From the NCBI GenBank assembly GCA_963529855.1, contig CAURZK010000004.1:124001-188000 (forward strand): a stretch of 64,000 nucleotides of DNA, written 5' to 3'. Position numbers and translations under genes: made by a program. The DNA is from 34-65-8 sp963529855. GTDB taxonomy: Bacteria > Pseudomonadota > Alphaproteobacteria > Sphingomonadales > Sphingomonadaceae. Positions 35,001 to 43,076 of this stretch are shown here, piece after piece. How positions within the stretch are numbered: the stretch's first letter is position 1; the number at the start of each line of letters is the position of its first letter. Under the pieces are notes generated by a model. It saw nothing but the letters and a program-made list of their open reading frames with translations. It ran no database searches and was not told where the DNA came from.

Positions 35001-35507
35001 ATGAGAGTGGGCAACGACAGCCACGAAGGGGGTGACGATGCCGCACCGCTCGACATGCTGACGGCATTGTTCGACGCGCACGGTTGGCCGTGCCAGTACC
35101 TTTCGGACGAGGAAATCTCGGGCGAGATCAAGGGGAGCTGGGCGACCTACCAGCTGCGCGGGATCTGGCGGTCGGACGACCGCGTGCTGCAGCTCCTGTG
35201 CCTGCCCGACATTCGCGTGCCCGACAACAAGCGGCGCGATGCCAACGACCTCCTGGCGCTGGTCAACGAACAGATGTGGCTCGGCCATTTCGACATCTGG
35301 TCGAGCGGCAACGTACTGCTTTACCGTCACGGCGCGATGCTGGGCGCGGATGGGCTGCTGGGTATCGGCCAGGCCCAGGCACTGATCGAGAACGCGATCG
35401 ACGAATGCGACCGGTTCTACCCCGCGTTCCAGTTCGTGCTGTGGGGGGACAAGAGCCCACGCGACGCGCTCGACGCCGCGCTTGTCGATGCGGCGGGCGA
35501 GGCCTAG
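35001..35507 (+). CDS. YbjN-domain protein
   Basis: 168 residues, type III secretion chaperone-like YbjN fold. Characteristic segments are LDMLTALFDAHGWPCQYLSD, WATYQLRGIWRSDDRVLQLL and LLALVNEQMWLGHFDIWSSG. The start ATG 35001 (MRVGNDSHEGGDD) has no strong SD; a later start at LDM is possible. It lies 10 bp upstream of proC, an arrangement common in alphaproteobacteria, but a functional link is unproven. Confidence 0.87.
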   Translation: MRVGNDSHEGGDDAAPLDMLTALFDAHGWPCQYLSDEEISGEIKGSWATYQLRGIWRSDDRVLQLLCLPDIRVPDNKRRDANDLLALVNEQMWLGHFDIWSSGNVLLYRHGAMLGADGLLGIGQAQALIENAIDECDRFYPAFQFVLWGDKSPRDALDAALVDAAGEA

Positions 35508-35517
35508 CTAGCCGGGC

Positions 35518-36312
35518 ATGATACTGCTCTACGGCTTCGGCAACATGGCGGCAGCCATGCTTGACGGTTGGCTCGCCGCCGGACGTCCGCCGGGCGATTT
35601 CGCGATCTACAACCCCCGGCCAAAACCTTCGCCCGGGGGCGTCGCCTTTCATACAGATCTGCCGGCTGGCCCCTTCGATGCCGTCGTTCTGGGCGTAAAG
35701 CCGCAGATGCTGGCGGAAGTTGCGCCCATCGCGCAGCCGCTGGTGGGCGAAGGCACAATGCTCGTTTCGATCCTTGCCGGGGTCGAACTGGCGAGCCTGG
35801 CACGCCTGTTTCCGCGCGCCGACGGTATCGTCCGGCTGATGCCCAACCTCGCAGTGGCGCTGCGAAAGTCGCCCAACATACTGGCCGGGAGCGATCTGTC
35901 CGTAGCGCGGCAGGCGCAGGCGACCGATCTGGCGAGTGATCTGGGCAGCGCCCACTGGCTGGAGGGTGAAAGTCAGTTTGAACTGGTCACCGCGCTGGCG
36001 GGATCGGGGCCGGGCTTCGTGTTTCGCTTCATCGATGCGCTGGCCGAGGCAGCCGTCCGGCTGGGCCTCGATCCGGACCAGTCCCGTCAGATTGCACGCG
36101 AAATGGTGGAAGGCGCGGCACTGCTTGCAGCGGGCTCGGACCGCTCGCCGGCGGATCTGGCGCGGCAGGTTGCCAGCCCCGGCGGGATGACCCAGCGCGG
36201 CCTTGACGTGCTCGATACTGGCAAGGCCTTGGAATCTCTTCTGGAACAGTGCCTGCGCGCGACCCGCGATCGCGGTGTGGAGCTGGGGCGCGCGGCTCGG
36301 GGCAACGGTTAA
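35518..36312 (+). CDS. proC: Pyrroline-5-carboxylate reductase
   Basis: 264 residues, last step of proline synthesis (NADPH-dependent). The N-terminal Rossmann motif is LYGFGNMAAAMLDGWLAAG. The C-terminal dimer domain carries ALAGSGPGFVFRFIDALAEAA and ASPGGMTQRGLDVL, the family signature. The DUF gene ybjN precedes by 10 bp. The first enzyme, proB, lies 3.5 kb away; proA is not in the window. Confidence 0.95.
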   Translation: MILLYGFGNMAAAMLDGWLAAGRPPGDFAIYNPRPKPSPGGVAFHTDLPAGPFDAVVLGVKPQMLAEVAPIAQPLVGEGTMLVSILAGVELASLARLFPRADGIVRLMPNLAVALRKSPNILAGSDLSVARQAQATDLASDLGSAHWLEGESQFELVTALAGSGPGFVFRFIDALAEAAVRLGLDPDQSRQIAREMVEGAALLAAGSDRSPADLARQVASPGGMTQRGLDVLDTGKALESLLEQCLRATRDRGVELGRAARGNG

Positions 36313-36360
36313 CGGCCAGCAAGAGTACCGGTCCGGTTTCGCTTGTAAATATGTCTCATC

Positions 36361-36426
36361 GCCCCGATATTGCGGGGAACGCGGCCCCTATTCCGGTTGG
36401 CCGCGACTTGAGGAGCTTGGACCGAA
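36361..36426 (+). ncRNA. Structured leader before the Bax-inhibitor-1 gene (candidate ybhL leader)
   Basis: Two hairpins lie just before the start: CCCCG/CGGGG (36362-36366 with 36373-36377) and a perfect 7-bp CGCGGCC/GGCCGCG stem (36380-36386 with 36399-36405), followed by TTGAGGAG. A ybhL leader element is known from alphaproteobacteria in front of this gene family. I matched gene and position, not the consensus, so the assignment is tentative. Confidence 0.45.
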
Positions 36427-37170
36427 ATGGCCGATTGGAACGAACCCCGCCCCACCCAGACGGGATTCGGGGCTGCGCAGGGCGCATATGGCGACGTTCA
36501 GGCACGCACGACGTTCGATGCGGGCCTTCGCAAGCATATGCTGTCGATCTACAACTACATGACCTCGGGCGTGCTGCTGACCGGCATCGTCGCGATGCTG
36601 GCCGCCAATTCCGGCTTCACCGCCAGCATGGCTGGCAGCCCGCTGATGTGGCTGGTCATCCTGTCGCCGCTCGCGATCGTTTTCGCGATGAGCTTCGGCG
36701 CGAACAAATTCAGCAAGACGACGCTCCAGGCGATGTTCTGGGGTTTCGCGACCCTGATGGGCCTGTCGCTGTCGACGATCTTTCTCGTCTATACCGGCGC
36801 ATCGATCGCGGTGACGTTCTTCGCGACGTCGGCTGCGTTCGCCGGCCTCAGCCTCTATGGCTACACCACCAAGAAGGATCTGAGCGGCTTCGGCAGCTTC
36901 CTGATCATGGGCGTGGTCGGGCTGATCGTTGCCAGCGTGATCAATATCTTCCTGCAGTCGCCGGGCCTGATGTACGCCATCAGCTTCATCGGCGTGCTAA
37001 TCTTCGCGGGCCTCACCGCCTACGATACCCAGCGCCTGAAGGAGCAGTACCAGTACGTGCGCGGGACCGATTTCGCCGGCAAGGCCGTCGTGCTCGGTGC
37101 GCTGACGCTGTACCTCGACTTCATCAACATGTTCCAGTTCCTGCTCAGCTTCATGGGTAATCGCGAGTAA
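36427..37170 (+). CDS. Bax inhibitor-1 / YccA family membrane protein
   Basis: 247-residue polytopic protein with about seven hydrophobic segments after a 40-residue polar N-terminus. The family signature GVLIFAGLTAYDTQRLKEQY is present near the C-terminus, with the acidic pair of the transmembrane BAX-inhibitor pore (D in AYDTQ). Bacterial members (YbhL, YccA) act as Ca2+ leak channels or as FtsH modulators. A strong terminator follows at 37223-37259, so the gene is probably monocistronic. Confidence 0.92.
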   Translation: MADWNEPRPTQTGFGAAQGAYGDVQARTTFDAGLRKHMLSIYNYMTSGVLLTGIVAMLAANSGFTASMAGSPLMWLVILSPLAIVFAMSFGANKFSKTTLQAMFWGFATLMGLSLSTIFLVYTGASIAVTFFATSAAFAGLSLYGYTTKKDLSGFGSFLIMGVVGLIVASVINIFLQSPGLMYAISFIGVLIFAGLTAYDTQRLKEQYQYVRGTDFAGKAVVLGALTLYLDFINMFQFLLSFMGNRE

Positions 37171-37222
37171 CCCGCAAGCGAGCACCGCGTGCGAGTGATC
37201 GCACGCAGGACTCGGTTCATCG

Positions 37223-37259
37223 TGCCCGGAGTGCCCAGCGCGCTCCGGGCATTTTCTTT
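37223..37259 (+). terminator. Rho-independent terminator of the BI-1 gene
   Basis: A perfect 9-bp stem (TGCCCGGAG 37223-37231 with CTCCGGGCA 37243-37251, 11-nt loop) is followed by TTTTCTTT, 53 bp after the stop codon. Confidence 0.9.
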
Positions 37260-37347
37260 GCGCTTCCCACGCGTTAGGGGTTTGCTTCATGCAAGCGAAA
37301 GCATGTGCGGCGCATGTTCGCGCCGTGCTTGAGGAGGGCTTCGGCTG

Positions 37348-38241
37348 ATGGCCGGGAATAACAGGGTTACTATCAAGGGTCTGGTTGTTGCGACCGGGCT
37401 GGCCGTACTTGTGGCGGGCTGCGCGACACCGCCGCCGCCTCCACCCCCGCCGCCGCCGCCCCCGCCGGTCAAGGTCATCCCGCCGCGGCCGGTCCCGCCG
37501 GGCAACGCAGTCGCCAACATGTTCATCCCGCCGCTGGGCCCCGATGGCATTCGCCGTACGGTCAATTACGGCCTGTCGACCGATCAGACGACGTGGAACT
37601 TCCGCTCCGCGCTGAATGTCGCGGCGCTCAACTGCCTCGAACCGCAATACGCAAATATCCTGCCGGCCTATTCCGGCTTGCTGGAGCGGCACGAACGCAA
37701 GCTGCGCCGCACCAGCGATGCGGTTGTGGCTGCCTATCGCAAGGAACTGGGCGCCGCGACTTACCGCGCCGCGTTCGATACCTACATGACGCAGGTCTAT
37801 AACTACTTCGCCCTGCCGCCCGCCCACGACAGCTTCTGTGCGACCGCGCTGACGATCGCCAATGAATCGCTGCTGGTCGAACCCGATCAGCTCGATACCT
37901 TTGCGCTGAATGCGCTCAGCCGGTTCGAAGGTGTGTTCGAAGGGTTCTATCGGGCATTCGAACAGTACCGGACCGATGTGGCCGCGTGGGACGCCGAATA
38001 CGGTCCGCCGCCCACGGTATTCGCTCCGGCCACCGAACTGGTCGCCCTGCCGCCTGCCAGCGGGGCGATGCCGCAGGCGATCCAGGACGTCGATCCGGGT
38101 GCCTCGTCCGCGGCGGCCACGCCGGTGGTGCAGCTTCCCCCGGTGGTGACCTTGCCCGCAACGACTGCCGCGCAGCCGTCGGCCACCGTCAGTCAGCCGG
38201 TCGTCCAGGCCGTGCCGCCGCGCCCCGACGGCGGGGAATAA
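37348..38241 (+). CDS. Proline-rich lipoprotein, unknown function
   Basis: 297 residues. The lipobox VAGC (C25) follows the hydrophobic segment GLVVATGLAVLVAG. It is immediately followed by TPPPPPP, a run of about 13 prolines, which would form a rigid spacer from the membrane. Residues about 50-230 are a mixed helical domain (LLERHERKLRRTSDAVVAAY; VYNYFALPPAHDSFC) with two conserved-looking cysteines. The C-terminus is again Pro/Ala/Val-rich. It resembles no family I can name. Stop is 92 bp before tRNA-Ala. Confidence 0.8.
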   Translation: MAGNNRVTIKGLVVATGLAVLVAGCATPPPPPPPPPPPPPVKVIPPRPVPPGNAVANMFIPPLGPDGIRRTVNYGLSTDQTTWNFRSALNVAALNCLEPQYANILPAYSGLLERHERKLRRTSDAVVAAYRKELGAATYRAAFDTYMTQVYNYFALPPAHDSFCATALTIANESLLVEPDQLDTFALNALSRFEGVFEGFYRAFEQYRTDVAAWDAEYGPPPTVFAPATELVALPPASGAMPQAIQDVDPGASSAAATPVVQLPPVVTLPATTAAQPSATVSQPVVQAVPPRPDGGE

Positions 38242-38333
38242 CGGGGCCGATTTGCCCTTTGCTTGGCGTGAGCCATCCGCTAAAGGGCGCGGTCTTCGCG
38301 CGGGATCGCTCGCGCGCGTAGCAAACCTGGAAC

Positions 38334-38406
<73 letters not shown>

Positions 38407-38409
<3 letters not shown>

Positions 38410-38435
38410 GGTTTTTGATGATATCAAAAACCTGG
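38407..38435 (+). terminator. Perfect 13-bp inverted repeat starting in the tRNA-Ala CCA
   Basis: The arm 38407-38419 (CCAGGTTTTTGAT) pairs perfectly with 38423-38435, loop GAT. The 5' arm uses the last CCA bases of the tRNA. It is probably a transcription end or RNase-processing hairpin for the tRNA; it lacks a distal U-run. Confidence 0.55.
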
Positions 38436-38693
38436 TCATTCTGACTTGCGCACGCGCATCTGCGCGCGCGACTTCCTCGCTCACACGGGCTGCAGCCGCG
38501 CTGCTGCGGACGGGCGGTCGTCCTTGCGGTCCCGGCGGGACCAAACTGGGTCGAGCAAACCTTGCTCTGCATATCGGTAGAGCGCTAATCCGGTCGGCGA
38601 TCAGCTGACCGCAAGGCCGACCGGCCGCCGCGCCTATTGGCGCGGAAGCCAGAGCCGCCCATGCGGCTGCCGGCGTTTGAGGCGAAATAGAAA
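38436..38693. other. Gene-free interval between tRNA-Ala and obg
   Basis: No supported open frame. It contains a 9-bp inverted repeat CCGGTCGGC (38590-38598) with GCCGACCGG (38616-38624), and should hold the obg promoter. The minus-strand frame crossing the tRNA encodes the known artefact peptide RGIEPLTS and was rejected. Confidence 0.6.
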
Positions 38694-39755
38694 ATGCATT
38701 TTCTCGACCAAGCCAAAATTTACCTGAAGTCGGGCGCGGGCGGGCCGGGCGCGGTGTCGTTCCGGCGCGAGAAGTACGTCGAGTACGGCGGCCCCGATGG
38801 CGGCAACGGCGGCAAGGGCGGCGACATCGTGTTCGTCGCGGTGCAGGGCCTCAATACCCTGATCGACTTCCGCTATACCCAGCACTTCAAGGCGCAACGT
38901 GGCGGGCACGGGATGGGCAAGGATCGCACGGGTGCTTCCGCCCCAGACCTGGTGATCGAGGTTCCGGTGGGAACCCAGATCCTGTCGGAGGACAAGGACG
39001 AGGTACTGGCGGACTTTACCGAGGTCGGCCAACGCGTCGTGCTGCTGGAAGGCGGAATGGGCGGGCGCGGCAACGCCAGTTACAAGACCAGCACCAACCG
39101 CGCGCCGCGCCAGCATCAGCAGGGCATCCCGTCGCAGGAAATGTGGGTCTGGCTGAGGCTCAAACTGTTGGCCGACGTGGGCCTGCTCGGCATGCCCAAC
39201 GCGGGCAAATCGACCTTTATCAACCAGGTTTCCAACGCACAGGCGAAAGTGGGTGCCTACGCCTTCACCACGCTGGTGCCCAAGCTGGGCGTCGTCCGCC
39301 ACCGCGCGCGCGAATTCGTGCTGGCCGACATCCCGGGCCTTATCGAAGGCGCTGCTGACGGAGCCGGCATCGGCGACCGGTTCCTGGGCCATATCGAGCG
39401 GTGCCGGGTGCTGATCCACCTCGTGGACATAACTGGCCCGGACCCTGCGGCGGCCATGCGGATCGTCGAGGATGAACTGGCCGCCTATGGCGAAGGCCTG
39501 GAAGACAAGCCGCAGCTGGTTGCGCTCAACAAGATCGACCTGGCCGATCCTGAACTGGTCGAAGGCTTCGCCGCCGAATTGCGCGCGGCCGGTGCAACCG
39601 AAGTGTTCGGCGTATCGGGCGCGACCGGGGCCGGGATCGAGCGTCTGCTCGACGCGGTCCTGCCATTCCTCCCCGATCGAACCGCGACCGAAACCAAGGG
39701 CAGCGAGGTCGAGGACGTGCCCGACGATGGTTCAGGAGAATGGTCGCCGATCTAG
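38694..39755 (+). CDS. obgE: GTPase Obg/CgtA
   Basis: 353-residue ribosome-associated GTPase needed for 50S assembly and stress control. The glycine-rich Obg fold occupies residues 1-158 (MHFLDQAKIYLKSGAGGPGA, many GG pairs). G1 is GMPNAGKST (166-174), G3 DIPGLIEGA, G4 NKID. The C-terminal Obg-specific extension is short. The proB start follows 38 bp after the stop, as in many proteobacteria. Confidence 0.96.
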   Translation: MHFLDQAKIYLKSGAGGPGAVSFRREKYVEYGGPDGGNGGKGGDIVFVAVQGLNTLIDFRYTQHFKAQRGGHGMGKDRTGASAPDLVIEVPVGTQILSEDKDEVLADFTEVGQRVVLLEGGMGGRGNASYKTSTNRAPRQHQQGIPSQEMWVWLRLKLLADVGLLGMPNAGKSTFINQVSNAQAKVGAYAFTTLVPKLGVVRHRAREFVLADIPGLIEGAADGAGIGDRFLGHIERCRVLIHLVDITGPDPAAAMRIVEDELAAYGEGLEDKPQLVALNKIDLADPELVEGFAAELRAAGATEVFGVSGATGAGIERLLDAVLPFLPDRTATETKGSEVEDVPDDGSGEWSPI

Positions 39756-39793
39756 GGCTTGACCGGCGGCGAGATTTCTACACGGCGAGGCAC

Positions 39794-40918
39794 ATGGCCG
39801 GGATCGATCAACTCAACGATTTGCGCGCCGCGCGCCGCCTTGTGGTCAAGGTCGGCTCGTCGCTGCTCGTCCAGCGCGGCGCGCCCCGCACGGCATGGCT
39901 CGCTTCGCTGGCGCATGACATTGCGGCGCTGCGCAGCGGCGGCGCACAGGTCATCGTGGTCAGTTCCGGCGCCATCGCGCTGGGCGCTGCGAAACTTAAC
40001 ATGGCGCGCGGAGGACGGGGCAGCCTGGCGGATGCCCAGGCGGCGGCGTCCGTTGGCCAGGTGGAGCTCGCGCGGCTGTGGGCCGAAGCGCTGGGCGGCG
40101 AAGGGATGATCGCAGCGCAGATGCTGGTAACAATCGGCGATCTGGAGGATCGGCGCCGTTATCTCAACGCATCGGCCACGCTGGAACGACTGCTCGAGGC
40201 AAGCGCGGTGCCGGTGGTGAACGAGAACGACAGCGTCGCGACCGAGGAAATCCGTTTCGGCGATAACGACCGGCTTGCCGCACGCGTGGCGCAGGCGGCC
40301 GGGGCGGATGCGGTCATGCTGCTGTCTGACGTCGATGGCCTGTTCGACCGCGACCCGCGCGCCGACGGGGCGACCCTGGTGGACCGCGTTGCCGGGATAA
40401 CCCCTGCGATCACCGCGATGGCGAGCGCGGAGAGTTCATCTGGCCTGGGTTCCGGCGGCATGGCGTCGAAGCTGCAGGCGGCCCAGATCGCGGAACGGGC
40501 GGGTATCGCGCTGGCAATCATCAATGGGACGCACCAGGCCCCCATTGCCACTGCGCTGACCGCGCAAACCGGCACGTTGTTCCTGCCGCAGCGGGCCGAT
40601 GGCGCGCGCAAGGCCTGGCTTGGCGGGCGGCTTGCCCCGGCCGGCGTTCTCACGGTCGATGCCGGTTGCGCGGCGGCGCTGGTAAAAGGCGCGAGCCTGC
40701 TCGCCGCGGGGGTGACGGAAGTGGACGGCGCGTTTCGGCGCGGCGATCTCGTCACCATTCACGGGCCCAAGGGCGAACGCCTGGCGCAGGGACTGGTCGA
40801 ATATGCGGCGGACGAATGCCGCGCGATCCAGGGCCTGAAGGCCGAAGCGCAAAGCGATAAGCTCGGCTATGCCCCGCGCGCGGCGGTGATCCACCGGGAC
40901 CATATGGTGCTGCTGTGA
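39794..40918 (+). CDS. proB: Glutamate 5-kinase
   Basis: 374 residues, first step of proline synthesis. The amino-acid-kinase domain has LVVKVGSSLLVQRG at the N-terminus, VSSGAIALGA and FGDNDRLAARVAQ, with DVDGLFDRDPR. A C-terminal PUA domain follows from about residue 280 (GVLTVDAGCAAALVKGASLL). Feedback control by proline is usual for the family. It overlaps the next gene by 4 bp (GTGA). Confidence 0.95.
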   Translation: MAGIDQLNDLRAARRLVVKVGSSLLVQRGAPRTAWLASLAHDIAALRSGGAQVIVVSSGAIALGAAKLNMARGGRGSLADAQAAASVGQVELARLWAEALGGEGMIAAQMLVTIGDLEDRRRYLNASATLERLLEASAVPVVNENDSVATEEIRFGDNDRLAARVAQAAGADAVMLLSDVDGLFDRDPRADGATLVDRVAGITPAITAMASAESSSGLGSGGMASKLQAAQIAERAGIALAIINGTHQAPIATALTAQTGTLFLPQRADGARKAWLGGRLAPAGVLTVDAGCAAALVKGASLLAAGVTEVDGAFRRGDLVTIHGPKGERLAQGLVEYAADECRAIQGLKAEAQSDKLGYAPRAAVIHRDHMVLL

Positions 40919-41844
40919 CTCATACGCGGACCATTGCCCTGACCGGCGGGACCGGTTTCGTCGGGCAGGCCGTGCTCGACGTGCTGGATCAACGCCGGCA
41001 TCCGGCCCGCGCGCTGGCACGAAAGGTGCCGGCAGACCCGCGGCCTCTCGTCGATTGGATCCCCGGTGCGCTGGGTGAACGGGCTGCACTCGATCGGCTG
41101 GTCGATGGGGCTGACGTGATCATCCACATCGCCGGGCTGACGAGCTCGCCCGACCCGGCCGATTTCGAAGTTGCCAATGTCGCCGGTACGCTGAACCTGA
41201 TCGAGGCTGCAAAAGCGGCTGGCGTGCCCCGGCTGGTGTTCGTGTCTTCGCTTGCCGCGCGCGAGCCCGAGCTGTCGGCTTACGGCGCGTCCAAGGCCAA
41301 GGCGGAGCGGATCGTGGCCGCCAGCGCGCTCGACTGGACCATCGTGCGCCCGCCCGCGGTGTTCGGGCCGCGCGATAAGGACATGCTCGAACTGTTCCAG
41401 GCGGCCGCAAGATTGGGCGTCGTGCCAATGCCACCTCCGGGCCGGACCTCGCTGATCCATGTGCACGACCTGGCAGAACTGCTCGTCGCGCTGGTTCCGG
41501 GCGGCGAAGCGGTCAGCCAACGGATTTTCGAACCCGACGATGGCCAGGAAGGCGGCTGGACCCACCGCGAACTCGCGCGCACGATCGGATGGGCGGTCGG
41601 CCGCAAACCCTGGGTACCGCATCTTTCAAAGCCGATGCTCAGCGGCCTGTCGCGCATGGAGCGAATGCTGAGAGGCGACAAAGCCAAGCTGACACCCGAC
41701 CGGGTCGGTTACATGAGCCATCCGGACTGGGTGGTCGACCGGGCGCGGCGCGTGCCCGATGCGGTGTGGCAGCCGCGCATTCCTTCGCGAGCGGGCCTGA
41801 AGGATACGGCGCGCTGGTACCGCGAACAGCAATGGCTGCGCTAG
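40915..41844 (+). CDS. Extended-SDR NAD-dependent epimerase/reductase
   Basis: 309 residues. The nucleotide motif is TGGTGFVGQAVLDVL (near residue 9); the catalytic pair appears as S in VFVSSLAA and YGASKAKAE. The C-terminal part resembles complex I NDUFA9-like/epimerase proteins rather than a sugar epimerase with known substrate. GTG 40915 is in the proB stop, so the two are coupled. It ends 1 bp before the cysH stop on the other strand. Confidence 0.87.
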   Translation: MTHTRTIALTGGTGFVGQAVLDVLDQRRHPARALARKVPADPRPLVDWIPGALGERAALDRLVDGADVIIHIAGLTSSPDPADFEVANVAGTLNLIEAAKAAGVPRLVFVSSLAAREPELSAYGASKAKAERIVAASALDWTIVRPPAVFGPRDKDMLELFQAAARLGVVPMPPPGRTSLIHVHDLAELLVALVPGGEAVSQRIFEPDDGQEGGWTHRELARTIGWAVGRKPWVPHLSKPMLSGLSRMERMLRGDKAKLTPDRVGYMSHPDWVVDRARRVPDAVWQPRIPSRAGLKDTARWYREQQWLR

Positions 41845-41845
41845 G

Positions 41846-42631
41846 TCAGAAGGCGGGATCGTAACCCGGGGGTAGCTCGCCATCCGGGCCCAGCGGCACG
41901 TGAATGCCGCATTCGGTTTTGTCCCAGCCCTTCCACCGGCCAGAGCGTGGGTCTTCACCCGGCGCCACCTTGTGCGTGCAGGGCGAACAGCCGATCGAAG
42001 GGTACCCTAGCGCCACCAGCGGGTGGCGGGGCAAGTCGTGTTCCTCGAACCAGGCGTCGATCTGCCCGGCATTCCAGTCGATCAGCGGATTGATCTTGAG
42101 CCGCCCTTCGGCATCGGAGGTGTCGATTTCGAACCGGGGCAGGTTGGCGCGCGTCGCGGACTGGAAAGCCTTGCGCCCGGTGAATGTCCCATCGTAGCCG
42201 GCCAGCGCACGCGCCAGTGGGCGGACCTTGCGGATTTCGCAGCAGCCGTCGGGATCGTAAGACCAGCGCAGACCGCTTTGGTCGCGCAGTTCCAGTTCGC
42301 CCAGATCGGGGTAGAGGTTGATCAGGTTGGTCAGGCCCAGGCGATCTATCAGCGCATCCCGGTATGCCAGCGTCTCGGGAAAATGCTTGCCGGTCTCCAG
42401 AAACAGCACGGGAACCGACGGGTCAACCTGGGCAATCAGGTGAAGCAGGACAGCACTTTCCGCGCCGAAGCTCGAAACGACGGCAAGATCGCCGGCCAGC
42501 CCGTCCTCGATCACGGCGCGCAGCATTTCGTGCGTGTCGGCGCCGCGGAACATCCTGTTCAGGCGGATCGCGTCGGCTTCCGAATACCGGGGCCCGGTGT
42601 CGATCCGGTCGATCGCCCGCATCTCATTCAT
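41846..42631 (-). CDS. cysH: Adenylyl-sulfate-type sulfate reductase CysH
   Basis: 261 residues, reduces activated sulfate to sulfite. The PP-loop is SSFGAES (53-59). C130-C131 together with C215-x2-C218 ligate a [4Fe-4S] cluster, which marks the bacterial APS-reductase type rather than the PAPS type without cluster. The catalytic cysteine is C241 in ECGIH. ATG 42631 lies 8 bp inside the DUF934 gene. Last gene of the cobA-cysI-cysH operon. Confidence 0.94.
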   Translation of the reverse strand: MNEMRAIDRIDTGPRYSEADAIRLNRMFRGADTHEMLRAVIEDGLAGDLAVVSSFGAESAVLLHLIAQVDPSVPVLFLETGKHFPETLAYRDALIDRLGLTNLINLYPDLGELELRDQSGLRWSYDPDGCCEIRKVRPLARALAGYDGTFTGRKAFQSATRANLPRFEIDTSDAEGRLKINPLIDWNAGQIDAWFEEHDLPRHPLVALGYPSIGCSPCTHKVAPGEDPRSGRWKGWDKTECGIHVPLGPDGELPPGYDPAF

Positions 42632-43076
42632 GGCGCAGCTGCCAGATCGGCACGCGCGCGTCGGCCGCCGGTTGGTAGACTGCGGGCCAGCGGGCAAGCG
42701 CAGCCGCGACATCATCTTCATCCAGCCGCGCGTCGGGCGCGAAGGAATCGAACCCGCAGCGGCGCATGTAGGCGACCTGATCGACCAGCACGTCGCCCAC
42801 CGCGCGCAGCTCGCCAGTGTACCCTGCTTCGCGCAGGATGCGTGCCGAGGAATAACCACGCCCGTCGCCGAAAGCGGGGAAATTGACCTCCACCAGCGCG
42901 ATCCGATCAAGGTGCGGGATCAGCGCGCGGGCATCGTCACCCGGCTCGATCCGCACGGCGGTGGCGTTGGATTGCTCAAGAAACGAATCCACCGTCACGG
43001 CGGCATGATCGACCGGCTCGTCCTCGCGAAAGCGGAACTGCACCTCGTCGGGGCTGGTGCCCAGAATATCAGCCAT
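42624..43076 (-). CDS. DUF934 protein of the sulfite-reduction operon
   Basis: 150 residues, soluble. Typical segments of the family are LVEVNFPAFGDGRGYSSARI and VGDVLVDQVAYMRRCGFDSF. It is found almost only between sulfite reductase and cysH in proteobacteria, and is thought to help sulfite reduction or electron transfer, but no biochemical role is established. It overlaps cysI by 8 bp and cysH by 8 bp, so all three are translationally linked. Confidence 0.9.
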   Translation of the reverse strand: MADILGTSPDEVQFRFREDEPVDHAAVTVDSFLEQSNATAVRIEPGDDARALIPHLDRIALVEVNFPAFGDGRGYSSARILREAGYTGELRAVGDVLVDQVAYMRRCGFDSFAPDARLDEDDVAAALARWPAVYQPAADARVPIWQLRHE

